The notes below the pieces were generated by a model, which was given only the letters and a program-made list of their open reading frames with translations, searched no databases and had not been told where the DNA came from. From the NCBI GenBank assembly GCA_029247985.1, contig JAQWKF010000003.1:1-42344 (forward strand): 42,344 nucleotides of DNA. The letters run 5' to 3'. Positions 16,403 through 25,283 of this stretch are shown piece by piece. Made by a program: the position numbers and the translations under genes. This DNA is from Flavobacteriaceae bacterium. Lineage in GTDB: Bacteria; Bacteroidota; Bacteroidia; Flavobacteriales; Flavobacteriaceae. How positions within the stretch are numbered: position 1 is the stretch's first letter; each line of letters starts with the position of its first letter.

Positions 16403-16918
16403 TTATTCAGTTGCTAAAATGGGTTTAGCATATTGATTTAAATAACTGACTTTATCTCCAGTAAACGCAAAGGCTTCCATCCATGAATAACTAGACTTTT
16501 GCCCATCAGCAGTTTCAATTGTTCCGTTATCCCACAGTAAAACCCACTCAACATCGTTTTCGCCAACTACTGTAAAGTTCACTGCTACGGAATAGTCGTT
16601 AATGGAAACGGCTGAATAGGCTTCCTTCATGAACTGAAGTACGCTTTCTTTTCCTTCTAATGAGGTGCCGTTATCCAAGTTAAATACCACATCATCCGTA
16701 AGGTAGCTGACAGCCTTATCATAATCTTTATTTATAATGTGCTGGTGCATTTCTTGAATGAGGAGTACCTTTTCGTCACTACCCATCTCAAAAGAAGATT
16801 GGTAGGTGGGCTGGTAAATGAATTCAACCGCTTCTGCATGCGCACCAGATGCTTGTTTTGGGTTAGTACAAGAAAGCACTGTAGCAACAATAAATACTAT
16901 TAGAATTGTGTTTTTCAT
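16403..16918 (-). CDS. NTF2/SnoaL-like lipoprotein
   Basis: A 171-residue exported protein. The N-terminus MKNTILIVFIVATVLSC is a lipoprotein signal with the lipobox VLSC, so the mature protein is probably membrane-anchored. From about residue 50, EKVLLIQEMHQHIINKDYDKAVSYLTDDVVFNL and the later W-rich strands (VEWVLLWDNGTIET, YSWMEAFAF) give the cone-shaped NTF2-like fold (SnoaL-like or DUF4440-like). Such folds bind small ligands or serve as minor enzymes; no catalytic set is clear. It is monocistronic and divergent from the TonB-dependent receptor, separated by 73 bases. No perfect -7 element is visible for it. Confidence 0.8.
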   Translation of the reverse strand: MKNTILIVFIVATVLSCTNPKQASGAHAEAVEFIYQPTYQSSFEMGSDEKVLLIQEMHQHIINKDYDKAVSYLTDDVVFNLDNGTSLEGKESVLQFMKEAYSAVSINDYSVAVNFTVVGENDVEWVLLWDNGTIETADGQKSSYSWMEAFAFTGDKVSYLNQYAKPILATE

Positions 16919-16966
16919 GTTTTGAATTTGTTTAAATTAAACTTCTTAAAAATAATAATTTTGGGT

Positions 16967-16974
16967 TAAATTTG
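16967..16974 (+). promoter_or_regulatory. -7 promoter element for the TonB-dependent receptor gene
   Basis: TAAATTTG matches TAnnTTTG. The predicted transcription start is near 16979, giving a leader of about 13 nt before the TTG start at 16992. Confidence 0.5.
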
Positions 16975-16991
16975 TAAGAAGTCAAAAAAAA

Positions 16992-19469
16992 TTGAAAAAA
17001 AAATTCTTTTCCTCGAGCATTTCGCTGCTATTCTTCGCTTATATCCTATTGCAATTCCAATACGGATTTTCTCAACTGAAAGCAACTATAACAGACGAAT
17101 TAGGTAATCCATTAGAATACGCCACGGCTGCCTTATATGATAATAATGGTACACTGGTATCTGGCGTTGTTTCACAAACAAATGGTGTTGTTAAAATCAA
17201 CAATATCAAAACGGGAAAATACAACCTTGAAGTTTCGTTCATAGGATATGAAGTCTACAAAGTTGCAAATTTGTTATATGACAAGACTTTAGATCTAGGA
17301 GCAATAAAATTAACACTAGGCAATTTACTAGATGATGTTGTTGTTTCAACTACACAAAAAACCATTATCAATAAAATTGACAAACAAATTTATAATCCAA
17401 AAGCGTTCAAGAATGCACAAGGAGGTACAGCACTCGATGTGCTAAAAAACCTTCCTGCCATAAGTGTTAGCGGTAATGATGAATTGATTGTCAGGGGTTC
17501 CAGCGGCTTTGTAGTGTTGCTCAACGGCAAACCAACGCAGAGCACGCCAACTACCATCATGGCACAACTACCAGCAAATGCCATTAGCAGTATTGAACTC
17601 ATTACCGCCCCATCTGCCAAATATGACCCTGAGGGCAAGGCTGGAATCATCAATATTATAACGAGCAAGGGGGTTACTGAGGGCGTTTTTAGTCAATTAA
17701 ATATTAAAGGTGGTTTTCCCTCTACAGAAACATATGGAAACGAATTAGCTCACCAACGCTTTGGAATTGACGGAACGTACAATGTGAATACAGAAAAGTT
17801 AAATATTTCCATTGGCGCAAATTACCAAAGAAACGATTTGGGTGGTAGACGCGAAGGTAATGTGTATACCATAATTGATGATGTATTTACGGGGCTTCCA
17901 TCAACGGGTGAGCGCAGTTTTGATGAAACCAATTATAACGGCCGTTTCACGCTTGAGTATGCACCCAACGCATCAGACGAATTATCGGTTGGCTTTTATG
18001 CAGGAAAAAGGTCAAAAAAGCGATTGGCAGATATCGTTTATTTCAATAACCAAACCATTGCCCCTCAAGGGAGTACAAATATTACAAATCTTCCCTCCTA
18101 TTTTAACCACAATTTAAGAGAGCGAAAAAGCGATTTCATTTTAGGCAATATAGATTACGCTCATGTTTTTCAAAACAAATCCGAACTTTCATTTTCTCTT
18201 TTGTATGAATATACTTTATTGGGCGGGCCTACCGTTAATCAAAACTTAGGGCATCCTGATAATGACGTATTATACCAAGATGAGTACAATACGAACGACA
18301 ACCCATTATATGGCTTTCGGGCGCAAGTAGATTATATTTTTTCTCCTTTTGAAGGGGGAGAGATTGCAATGGGCTATCAATTTCGTAACCTAGACCACAA
18401 AGGTGATTTTCTGTATGAGCGACGTACCAGTTTTAACGATCCTTTTGTAATGGTCCCTGCATTTTCTAGTGAGGTTAATCTAGTCCGTGAAATACATGCA
18501 ATTTATGGACAACTATCAGCATCCAAGGGGGCACTTGCTTACAACATAGGCTTACGCATTGAGCAAATGAATCGAGATTTGATGCTAAAAGACAAAGCAA
18601 ATACGATTGATGATACCCGAAATTATGCATTTACTAAGGCATATCCATCGGCTTCAATACGGTATACCATAAATGATAAGACCAAAGCCAAATTGGCTTA
18701 CAGCAAACGAGTAGCCCGTACCACAACCTTTAAAATGAACCCTTTTCCTGAACGCGAGCATGCTGAAACCCTAGAGCAAGGTGATCCAGATCTAAAGCCT
18801 GAATTTATTGACTTAATTGAATTGGGCTTAGACAGAAAAATTTCTGATAATACCAGTGCTTTTGCTACTGCTTATTACCGTAATTCAATAAATGTAGTAA
18901 ACCGCGTGAACACGGTGTACAGCAGCACCATATTAAACCGTATTTATTCAAATGTAGGTAACGCCAAAACCTTTGGAGTTGAGTTTGGAACTCAGCTAAA
19001 GTTTGCTGCCAAGTGGGATGCCTATTTTGGTGGAAATATTTATCAATATGATCTGAACGGTTCGTTTGACAACAGACCGGTAAACACAAAAACGACTGTT
19101 TACAGTTTTAATGCTAATACCAATTATCGTTTTTGGGATAATGCCGCTGTTCAGTTTTCTATAAATTATATTTCGGACAGAGTAACAGCACAAGGGGAAG
19201 ATTCAAGGTACTATACGCCTAACCTTAGTATTCAAAAATCATTTTTAAACGACAAACTCAAATGCACATTACAATGGCTAAATATAGACATGGGGTTATT
19301 AGATACCAACGAGCAACGCATAACAACCTGGCGGGATAACGAGTTTTACACTACTACCAACTATATATACGAAGTAGACATGATCACGCTGAACCTTTCG
19401 TACATATTTCAAAATGGAAAAAACAGATCTAATTTCATTGATAGTGAGTTTGGTAAAAGAGAATTTTAA
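16992..19469 (+). CDS. TonB-dependent receptor, outer-membrane beta-barrel family
   Basis: An 825-residue outer-membrane protein. A signal peptide (KKKFFSSS, then a hydrophobic stretch ending near YGFSQ) is followed by a carboxypeptidase-regulatory-like domain at about 29-105 (DELGNPLEYATAALYDNNG; GKYNLEVSFIGYE). A plug-type domain follows at about 130-225 (TALDVLKNLPAISVSGND, IELITAPSAKYDPEGKAGII), then a long barrel with repeated aromatic-ended strands up to the C-terminal NRSNFIDSEFGKREF. This is the PF14905-type receptor often named outer-membrane beta-barrel family protein. The ligand is unknown and there is no SusD partner. The start is TTG at 16992. It is followed by a small lipoprotein gene 27 bases downstream. 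Confidence 0.9.
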   Translation: MKKKFFSSSISLLFFAYILLQFQYGFSQLKATITDELGNPLEYATAALYDNNGTLVSGVVSQTNGVVKINNIKTGKYNLEVSFIGYEVYKVANLLYDKTLDLGAIKLTLGNLLDDVVVSTTQKTIINKIDKQIYNPKAFKNAQGGTALDVLKNLPAISVSGNDELIVRGSSGFVVLLNGKPTQSTPTTIMAQLPANAISSIELITAPSAKYDPEGKAGIINIITSKGVTEGVFSQLNIKGGFPSTETYGNELAHQRFGIDGTYNVNTEKLNISIGANYQRNDLGGRREGNVYTIIDDVFTGLPSTGERSFDETNYNGRFTLEYAPNASDELSVGFYAGKRSKKRLADIVYFNNQTIAPQGSTNITNLPSYFNHNLRERKSDFILGNIDYAHVFQNKSELSFSLLYEYTLLGGPTVNQNLGHPDNDVLYQDEYNTNDNPLYGFRAQVDYIFSPFEGGEIAMGYQFRNLDHKGDFLYERRTSFNDPFVMVPAFSSEVNLVREIHAIYGQLSASKGALAYNIGLRIEQMNRDLMLKDKANTIDDTRNYAFTKAYPSASIRYTINDKTKAKLAYSKRVARTTTFKMNPFPEREHAETLEQGDPDLKPEFIDLIELGLDRKISDNTSAFATAYYRNSINVVNRVNTVYSSTILNRIYSNVGNAKTFGVEFGTQLKFAAKWDAYFGGNIYQYDLNGSFDNRPVNTKTTVYSFNANTNYRFWDNAAVQFSINYISDRVTAQGEDSRYYTPNLSIQKSFLNDKLKCTLQWLNIDMGLLDTNEQRITTWRDNEFYTTTNYIYEVDMITLNLSYIFQNGKNRSNFIDSEFGKREF

Positions 19470-19496
19470 CTTGAATTGCTCAAAAAATATCCACAG

Positions 19497-19733
19497 ATGA
19501 AAAAAATAATATCTGGAATACTATTGCTTTTTCTCTCTTGTAAATCAGACGACAAATGCGGAGAAATTTTAGACAAGATCAGTACGTCTGAGCAGTATAT
19601 TTTTGTGATCTGCTTCGATGGGTGTGATCGAATTACTTCCAATGAATACCAAGGAAGTATGCGAAGTGATGTTCAGGTAGATGCAGCAACCTTTGAAAAA
19701 TTTAGCGCGGGTGACAACTATTGTGTTGAGTAA
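19497..19733 (+). CDS. Small cysteine-containing lipoprotein
   Basis: A 78-residue protein with a lipoprotein signal: MKKIISGILLLFLSC puts the lipidated Cys at position 15. Four more Cys (21, 39, 43, 76) could form two disulfides in the periplasm. The rest is acidic and polar, with no family I recognise. It starts 27 bases after the TonB-dependent receptor stop, on the same strand, and is probably co-transcribed, so it may be an accessory to that receptor. An upstream in-frame TTG at 19476 would spoil the signal peptide. Confidence 0.6.
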   Translation: MKKIISGILLLFLSCKSDDKCGEILDKISTSEQYIFVICFDGCDRITSNEYQGSMRSDVQVDAATFEKFSAGDNYCVE

Positions 19734-19821
19734 AACATATATTTTTTTTAATAGTTTAACACAAGAAAGCGTCTCAATACTCGTTTTTATAGTAATTTTA
19801 GACTCTTAAATATTTTTATAA

Positions 19822-20685
19822 ATGAAAAGAACACGCATCTTATTAATTGTAATCCCTGCACTTCTGGCCTCTTGTGTGTCGCAGAAGAAATACACTGCTT
19901 TAGAATCTGACCACAAAGAAACCAAAGATCTGTTGAACTCCGCTACTGTACGCCTGAATTCATGTATTGACGAAAAGGCAAAAAGTGATGCGGACGTTTC
20001 TGCGCTTCGTGACCAAATTACTTTCCTAAAAGCTAACAATCAAGAGCTTATCAATAATATGGGCAACTTAACAACGCTGTCTCAAAAAGGTGCTGAAAAT
20101 CTTGAGCGCTCACTAGAGTCTTTAAAAGAAAAAGATATGCGCATTACTCGTATGCAGGATGCCGTTACACGTAGAGATTCGGTTACCTTGGCATTGGTTA
20201 CTAGTCTTAAGGGTGCGCTTGTGGACATTAACGATTCTGATATTGAGGTTAATGTTGAAAAGGGGGTTGTCTTTATTTCCATCTCTGACAAACTGTTGTT
20301 CAGAAGTGGTAGCTATACGGTCACCGCTCGTGCCAAAGAAGTACTTGGAAAGGTTGCGCGTGTCATAAACGACAAAACAGACTTGGAGTTTATGGTTGAA
20401 GGGCATACTGATAATGTACCCGTTAAAAAAGACAGCAATGTACTTGTAGACAACTGGGATTTGAGTGTGAAGCGCGCAACGGCTGTTGTACGTATACTGC
20501 AAAACGATTTCTTGGTTGATCCCGCGCGCATGACTGCAGCAGGACGGAGTTCTTATGTACCACTCGAAGATAATGAAACGCTTGACGGACGCGCTAAAAA
20601 CCGCAGAACACGCATTGTTGTGTTGCCCAAGCTTGATCAATTCTTTGATTTACTTGAAAAAGGTATGGAGGCTGCTTCCAAATAA
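19822..20685 (+). CDS. OmpA-family peptidoglycan-binding lipoprotein
   Basis: A 287-residue envelope protein. The signal MKRTRILLIVIPALLASC has a lipobox LASC. Residues about 30-115 are a predicted coiled coil (DADVSALRDQITFLKANNQ), followed by an OmpA C-like domain at about 150-270: FMVEGHTDNVPV and NWDLSVKRATAVVRIL, with GRAKNRRTRIVVLP as the peptidoglycan-contact region. It would tether the outer membrane to the cell wall. A one-mismatch promoter element (TAATTTTA, 19793-19800) lies 21 bases upstream of the ATG. A strong terminator follows the stop codon. Confidence 0.9.
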   Translation: MKRTRILLIVIPALLASCVSQKKYTALESDHKETKDLLNSATVRLNSCIDEKAKSDADVSALRDQITFLKANNQELINNMGNLTTLSQKGAENLERSLESLKEKDMRITRMQDAVTRRDSVTLALVTSLKGALVDINDSDIEVNVEKGVVFISISDKLLFRSGSYTVTARAKEVLGKVARVINDKTDLEFMVEGHTDNVPVKKDSNVLVDNWDLSVKRATAVVRILQNDFLVDPARMTAAGRSSYVPLEDNETLDGRAKNRRTRIVVLPKLDQFFDLLEKGMEAASK

Positions 20686-20706
20686 AGGGTAATAATAAAA
20701 AAAATC

Positions 20707-20731
20707 AAAGCTACCTTAGGGTGGCTTTTTT
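20707..20731 (+). terminator. Rho-independent terminator after the OmpA-family gene, probably bidirectional
   Basis: AAAGCTACC (20707-20715) pairs with GGTGGCTTT (20720-20728) around a TTAG loop, with one G-U pair, and runs into a T tract. An A run on the left side gives a T tract in the other direction, so it could also end the convergent helicase transcript. Confidence 0.8.
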
Positions 20732-23070
20732 TATGAAACTACCTTAAGTTTTGCAAAGCGCAACAGTACATTTTTTTCCCCAGATTGATCAAAACGGATA
20801 AGAGCCTTTGCATCATTACCTACCCCATCGGTACTTAAGACGGTTCCAAACCCAAAACGGCTATGTGAAACTCGAATGCCCTGTTGGATTTCGGATAAAT
20901 CTAATGTGGGACCACTGCTAGGTGCCGCTTTAGCTAAAGATTTCATGCGCGCTTTAGGTGGTACTGCTGCTGGGGGTTTCTTTTTTACGGGAGGCTTAAA
21001 GCGGACTTTGTTTGGGTCTGGCGCGTCAAAGACGGAGGTATCCATAAAAGGCTTAAATGAATAATCGTCATTCACCACTTGATTGTCAATGTAAGCCTCG
21101 TCAATTTCAGCCAAAAATCTGCTGGGTTCTGCATCAATAATTTTTCCCCATCGATATCTCGACAGCGTATAAGTCAGCGTAACACGTTTTTCAGCGCGCG
21201 TAAGTGCAACATAAAACAACCTTCGTTCTTCTTCCAGTTCTGCCCTAGTGTTTACGCTCATGGCAGAGGGAAATAAATCCTCCTCTAAACCAACAATATA
21301 CACGTTTGGAAACTCCAAACCTTTAGCAAGGTGAATGGTCATAAGCGAAACAGCTTGCTGATCTTTGACTTCATTGTCAAAGTCAGTAGCCAATGCAACG
21401 TCTTCTAAAAACTCAACCAAAGAACCAGTAGCATCAACGAGTTCGCGCTGCCCATCAACAAAATCTTTGATGCCATTCAGCAATTCTTCAATGTTTTCAA
21501 TACGGGTAACGGCTTCCGGTGTCCCCTCTTTTTTAAGTTCTGAAACCAAACCTACCTTCTTGGTAACCATATCGGCCAATTCAAAAGCATCTAGTGTTGT
21601 GAGTTGGGTTTTAATCGACTCTATAAGGGTATAGAAGTCTTGCAATTTGGTTCGTGTTCCCGCATTGATGTTAAGGGGGAGTTCTTGAATCTTCTCCAAT
21701 ACCTGATATAGCGTACAATCGTGCGTCTTTGCTGCTACGATAAGTTTGTTGATAGTCGTTTGCCCAATACCTCGCATGGGATAGTTTATTACTCGCTTTA
21801 AGCTTTCCTCGTCATTGGGATTGATCAGCAAGCGCAAATAGGCCAATACATCCTTGATTTCCTTGCGCTGGTAGAAAGAAACACCTCCATACACACGATA
21901 CGGAATATTACGCTTTCGCAAGGCGTCTTCCATAGCACGAGACTGTGCATTGGTGCGATATAATATGGCATAATTTTCATAGCCCTGTTGCGTTTGCATC
22001 GCACGTTCAAAAATATCACCTGCAACATATCTACCTTCTTCTCCATCTGTTGGACTGCGATGTAAAATAATTTTATGCCCCTCAGGGTTTTCGGTCCAAA
22101 CGTTCTTTTCTAATCTGTTTTGATTGTGTGCAATTACGGCATTAGCCGCTTGAACTATGGTTTTGGAGGAACGATAGTTTTGTTCCAATCGATACACTGC
22201 TGCATCGTCATAGTCGCGTTGAAAATTGAGAATATTCTGAATGTTTGCACCCCGAAAGGCGTAGATGCTTTGAGCATCGTCACCTACCACACAAACGTTT
22301 TGATAGCGATCTGCCAAAGCCCGTACAATCAAGTATTGAGAGTGGTTGGTATCTTGGTACTCATCAACCAAAATGTAGCGAAAACGTTCCTGATATTTAG
22401 CAAGGACGTCTGGAAACCTATTTAACAACTCATTGGTTTTAAGAAGTAGATCGTCAAAATCCATGGCGCCAGCCTTAAAGCAACGATCTACATACTCTTT
22501 GTAAATGCTACCCATTTCTGGACGCTTGGATTCCCGATCTGCCTCAACCAACTCTGGGTTGTTGTAGTAGGCACGTACCGTAATCAGACTGTTTTTAAAT
22601 GAAGAGATGCGCGCACGAATTTGTTTAACCTTATACAGATCTTTATCGAGTTGTAGCTCTTTGATGATGGAGCTCAACAAACGCTCGGAGTCTTGGGTAT
22701 CGTAAATCGTAAAGCTTGAGGGATAGCCCAAACGGTCGGCTTCCGCACGAAGGATACGAGCAAACACAGAGTGAAAAGTACCCATCCAAAGATTTTTGGA
22801 TTCGCTCTCACCAACAATTTGGGCAATCCGAGCTTTCATTTCGCGTGCAGCTTTGTTGGTAAACGTCAATGCTAATATGGAAAAGGAATCAACTCCTTGC
22901 TGCATCAAGTAGGCAATACGGTATGTGAGCACGCGCGTTTTACCAGAACCAGCGCCTGCAATAACCATAAGAGGTCCCTCTTTGTGGACAGTAGGTTTTT
23001 GCTGGGCTTCATTAAGCAGCTTGAGGTAATCTTCCAACGCATTAAATTTAAAGTGAAAATAGCCAAACAC
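20731..23070 (-). CDS. pcrA: UvrD/PcrA-type 3'-5' superfamily 1 DNA helicase
   Basis: A helicase of about 770-779 residues of the UvrD/PcrA/Rep group, acting in repair, replication restart and removal of proteins from DNA. Motifs in order: Q-motif LNEAQQKP, Walker A GAGSGKT (39-45), TFTNKAAREMK, Walker B LVDEYQDTN, GDDAQSIYAFRGA, QNYRSSKTI, MTIHLAKGLEFPNVY and YVALTRAEKRV. The C-terminus GIRVSHSRFGFGTVLSTDG is the small Tudor-like domain of PcrA that contacts RNA polymerase. The start is uncertain: ATG 23070 is the longest, but TTG 23037 would give EDYLKLLNEAQ, which I think fits the family better. It diverges from recG across 61 bases. Confidence 0.93.
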   Translation of the reverse strand: MFGYFHFKFNALEDYLKLLNEAQQKPTVHKEGPLMVIAGAGSGKTRVLTYRIAYLMQQGVDSFSILALTFTNKAAREMKARIAQIVGESESKNLWMGTFHSVFARILRAEADRLGYPSSFTIYDTQDSERLLSSIIKELQLDKDLYKVKQIRARISSFKNSLITVRAYYNNPELVEADRESKRPEMGSIYKEYVDRCFKAGAMDFDDLLLKTNELLNRFPDVLAKYQERFRYILVDEYQDTNHSQYLIVRALADRYQNVCVVGDDAQSIYAFRGANIQNILNFQRDYDDAAVYRLEQNYRSSKTIVQAANAVIAHNQNRLEKNVWTENPEGHKIILHRSPTDGEEGRYVAGDIFERAMQTQQGYENYAILYRTNAQSRAMEDALRKRNIPYRVYGGVSFYQRKEIKDVLAYLRLLINPNDEESLKRVINYPMRGIGQTTINKLIVAAKTHDCTLYQVLEKIQELPLNINAGTRTKLQDFYTLIESIKTQLTTLDAFELADMVTKKVGLVSELKKEGTPEAVTRIENIEELLNGIKDFVDGQRELVDATGSLVEFLEDVALATDFDNEVKDQQAVSLMTIHLAKGLEFPNVYIVGLEEDLFPSAMSVNTRAELEEERRLFYVALTRAEKRVTLTYTLSRYRWGKIIDAEPSRFLAEIDEAYIDNQVVNDDYSFKPFMDTSVFDAPDPNKVRFKPPVKKKPPAAVPPKARMKSLAKAAPSSGPTLDLSEIQQGIRVSHSRFGFGTVLSTDGVGNDAKALIRFDQSGEKNVLLRFAKLKVVS

Positions 23071-23131
23071 ATACGGTTGATAAAGAAGCCTGAGGAATAG
23101 TTATTAACAGGAAACTGCTATCTTCGTTTTT

Positions 23132-25231
23132 ATGTCGGCATTGTTGCAAAAACCTATCGAATATTTAAAAGGCGTTGGTCCAAACAGGGCGCAATTGCTT
23201 AAAAAAGAGTTGGGCATATACACATTGCAAGACATTCTTTATTTTTTTCCACACCGCTATATTGACAAAAGTAACTATTACACACCTGGAGAACTACCCC
23301 AAACCACCGCAGATGTGCAAGTGTTGGGGAGCATTTCCCGTATTGAAACCATTAAGCAAAAACGAGGCAGTCGCTTGGTGGCTACTTTTACAGATGGTGA
23401 GCACAGCATGGAACTTGTTTGGTTTCGAGGACAACAGTGGATTCAAAAATCAATACAGTTAAACACGCCCTATATGGCATTTGGGCGACTCAATTGGTAT
23501 GGAAAAAAATGTTCCATTTCGCATCCAGAACTAGAACTTATATCGGATCACGAACAACGAAAAGGAAATTTTCAAGCGGTTTACCCATCAACAGAAAACT
23601 TGACTAAAAGCGGCATTTCTCAGCGTATTGTGCGACAAATAGTAGAAAATTTATTTGATGAGATGCAAAACAATTTGCAAGAAGTTTTGTCTGATGAGAT
23701 ACGTAATACATATCGGTTGATTGAGAAAAATGAAGCTCTAAAAGCCATTCACTTTCCCAAGTCGCAGGAAGCATTAGCACGTGCACAATACCGAATGAAA
23801 TTTGAAGAATTGTTTTTTGTACAGTTGCAATTAGGCCTAAAAAAACAACATCGGAAAGAACGCATAAAAGGCATCCCCTTTCCTAAAATTGGGTCGTATT
23901 TTAATCGCTTTTTTCACGACCACCTACCCTTTCCCTTAACCGAAGCACAAAAACGTGTTGTGCGGGAAATTAGAACTGACTTAAACAGTGAGGCACAAAT
24001 GAACAGGTTGCTACAGGGCGACGTTGGTTCAGGGAAAACCATCGTAGCCGTTCTATGTATGTTAATGGCCTTGGACAATAATGTGCAAGCTACCCTAGTT
24101 GCACCAACAGAAATTTTAGCACAACAGCACTTCAGCAGTATAAAGGGCTTGTTGACGCCTCTTGGTGTCGAGATTGGTTTACTCACCGGCTCTGTAACCA
24201 AGAAAGAGCGTGAACCACTGTTTGAAAAATTGGCAAATGGACAATTGCAAATACTTATTGGCACCCATGCAGTACTTGAGGAAACCGTAAATTTTAAACA
24301 ACTTGGACTTGCTATAGTTGATGAACAACATCGTTTTGGCGTGGCACAACGTGCTAAACTATGGCGAAAAAACAGTACACCTCCAAACATATTAGTAATG
24401 ACAGCCACCCCTATCCCCAGAACCTTGGCAATGACCGCTTATGGCGACTTAGATCTATCAGTGATTGATGAATTACCGCCAGGGAGAAAGCCCATTACAA
24501 CAACGCATCGGTTTGACAGCAAACGCTTGGCTGTATTTCAATTTATGCGAGAGGAAATTGCCAAGGGGCGACAAGTATACATTGTTTATCCGCTTATTCA
24601 AGAGTCCAAAGTTTTGGACTACAAAGATTTGATGGATGGCTATGAAAGCATTGTACGCGAATTTCCACTACCAGACTTTCAAATTAGCATTGTTCACGGC
24701 AGAATGAATGCCAAGGACAAAGCTTATGAGATGGAGCGTTTTATTTCTAAAAAAACACAAATTATGGTGGCCACTACGGTCATTGAAGTAGGTGTTGATG
24801 TTCCCAATGCAAGCATTATGATTATTGAAAGTGCCGAACGCTTTGGCTTATCACAACTTCACCAACTCAGGGGGCGTGTTGGTCGTGGTGCTAGTAAGAG
24901 TTATTGTATTTTGATGACAGGATCTAAACTTAGCCAAGATGCGCAAACACGCATACAAACCATGGTCAGAACGCAAGACGGCTTCGAATTGGCAGAAGTA
25001 GATTTATCCCTTCGTGGACCAGGAGATGTTATGGGTACTCAGCAAAGTGGGGTTTTACCGTTTCTGATTGCTAATCTGAAAAAAGATGTAGACATACTAA
25101 AAACGGTGCGTCATGCAGTAGATGCGCTACTTCAAAATGATCCGAATTTATCCCTTTCAATAAACGAAAACATACGTTTGGCGCTCTCCTTAACACAACA
25201 AGGAAAAAGTATTTGGAAGTACATTGGGTAA
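23132..25231 (+). CDS. recG: ATP-dependent DNA helicase RecG
   Basis: A 699-residue superfamily 2 branch-migration helicase that reverses stalled forks and processes Holliday junctions. The N-terminal wedge/OB domain (PIEYLKGVGPNRAQLLKKEL) is followed by the helicase core: Walker A GDVGSGKTIVA (from about residue 296), DEQHRFGVAQR (about 397), TATPIPRTLA, the VATTVIEVGVDVPNA motif, and QLRGRVGRGASKSYC, with the C-terminal DGFELAEVDLSLRGPGDVMG. Length is normal for the family. An imperfect -7 element (TATCTTCG, 23119-23126) ends 5 nt before the ATG. It shares its upstream region with the divergent pcrA gene. Confidence 0.97.
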   Translation: MSALLQKPIEYLKGVGPNRAQLLKKELGIYTLQDILYFFPHRYIDKSNYYTPGELPQTTADVQVLGSISRIETIKQKRGSRLVATFTDGEHSMELVWFRGQQWIQKSIQLNTPYMAFGRLNWYGKKCSISHPELELISDHEQRKGNFQAVYPSTENLTKSGISQRIVRQIVENLFDEMQNNLQEVLSDEIRNTYRLIEKNEALKAIHFPKSQEALARAQYRMKFEELFFVQLQLGLKKQHRKERIKGIPFPKIGSYFNRFFHDHLPFPLTEAQKRVVREIRTDLNSEAQMNRLLQGDVGSGKTIVAVLCMLMALDNNVQATLVAPTEILAQQHFSSIKGLLTPLGVEIGLLTGSVTKKEREPLFEKLANGQLQILIGTHAVLEETVNFKQLGLAIVDEQHRFGVAQRAKLWRKNSTPPNILVMTATPIPRTLAMTAYGDLDLSVIDELPPGRKPITTTHRFDSKRLAVFQFMREEIAKGRQVYIVYPLIQESKVLDYKDLMDGYESIVREFPLPDFQISIVHGRMNAKDKAYEMERFISKKTQIMVATTVIEVGVDVPNASIMIIESAERFGLSQLHQLRGRVGRGASKSYCILMTGSKLSQDAQTRIQTMVRTQDGFELAEVDLSLRGPGDVMGTQQSGVLPFLIANLKKDVDILKTVRHAVDALLQNDPNLSLSINENIRLALSLTQQGKSIWKYIG

Positions 25232-25258
25232 ATAATGCCCAAAAAACCATCTTAATTG

Positions 25259-25266
25259 TATCTTTG
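25259..25266 (+). promoter_or_regulatory. -7 promoter element for pheT
   Basis: TATCTTTG matches TAnnTTTG. The predicted start of transcription is near 25271, giving a leader of about 13 nt before ATG 25284. Confidence 0.55.
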
Positions 25267-25283
25267 TTGTTCAAATTACACGC

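Noticed and set aside
20122-20640. Minus-strand reading frame of 172 codons inside the OmpA-family gene
   Set aside because: It covers the conserved OmpA domain in antisense and has no recognisable domain of its own.
23914-24408. Minus-strand reading frame of 164 codons inside recG
   Set aside because: Antisense to the helicase core motifs; no homologous features seen.
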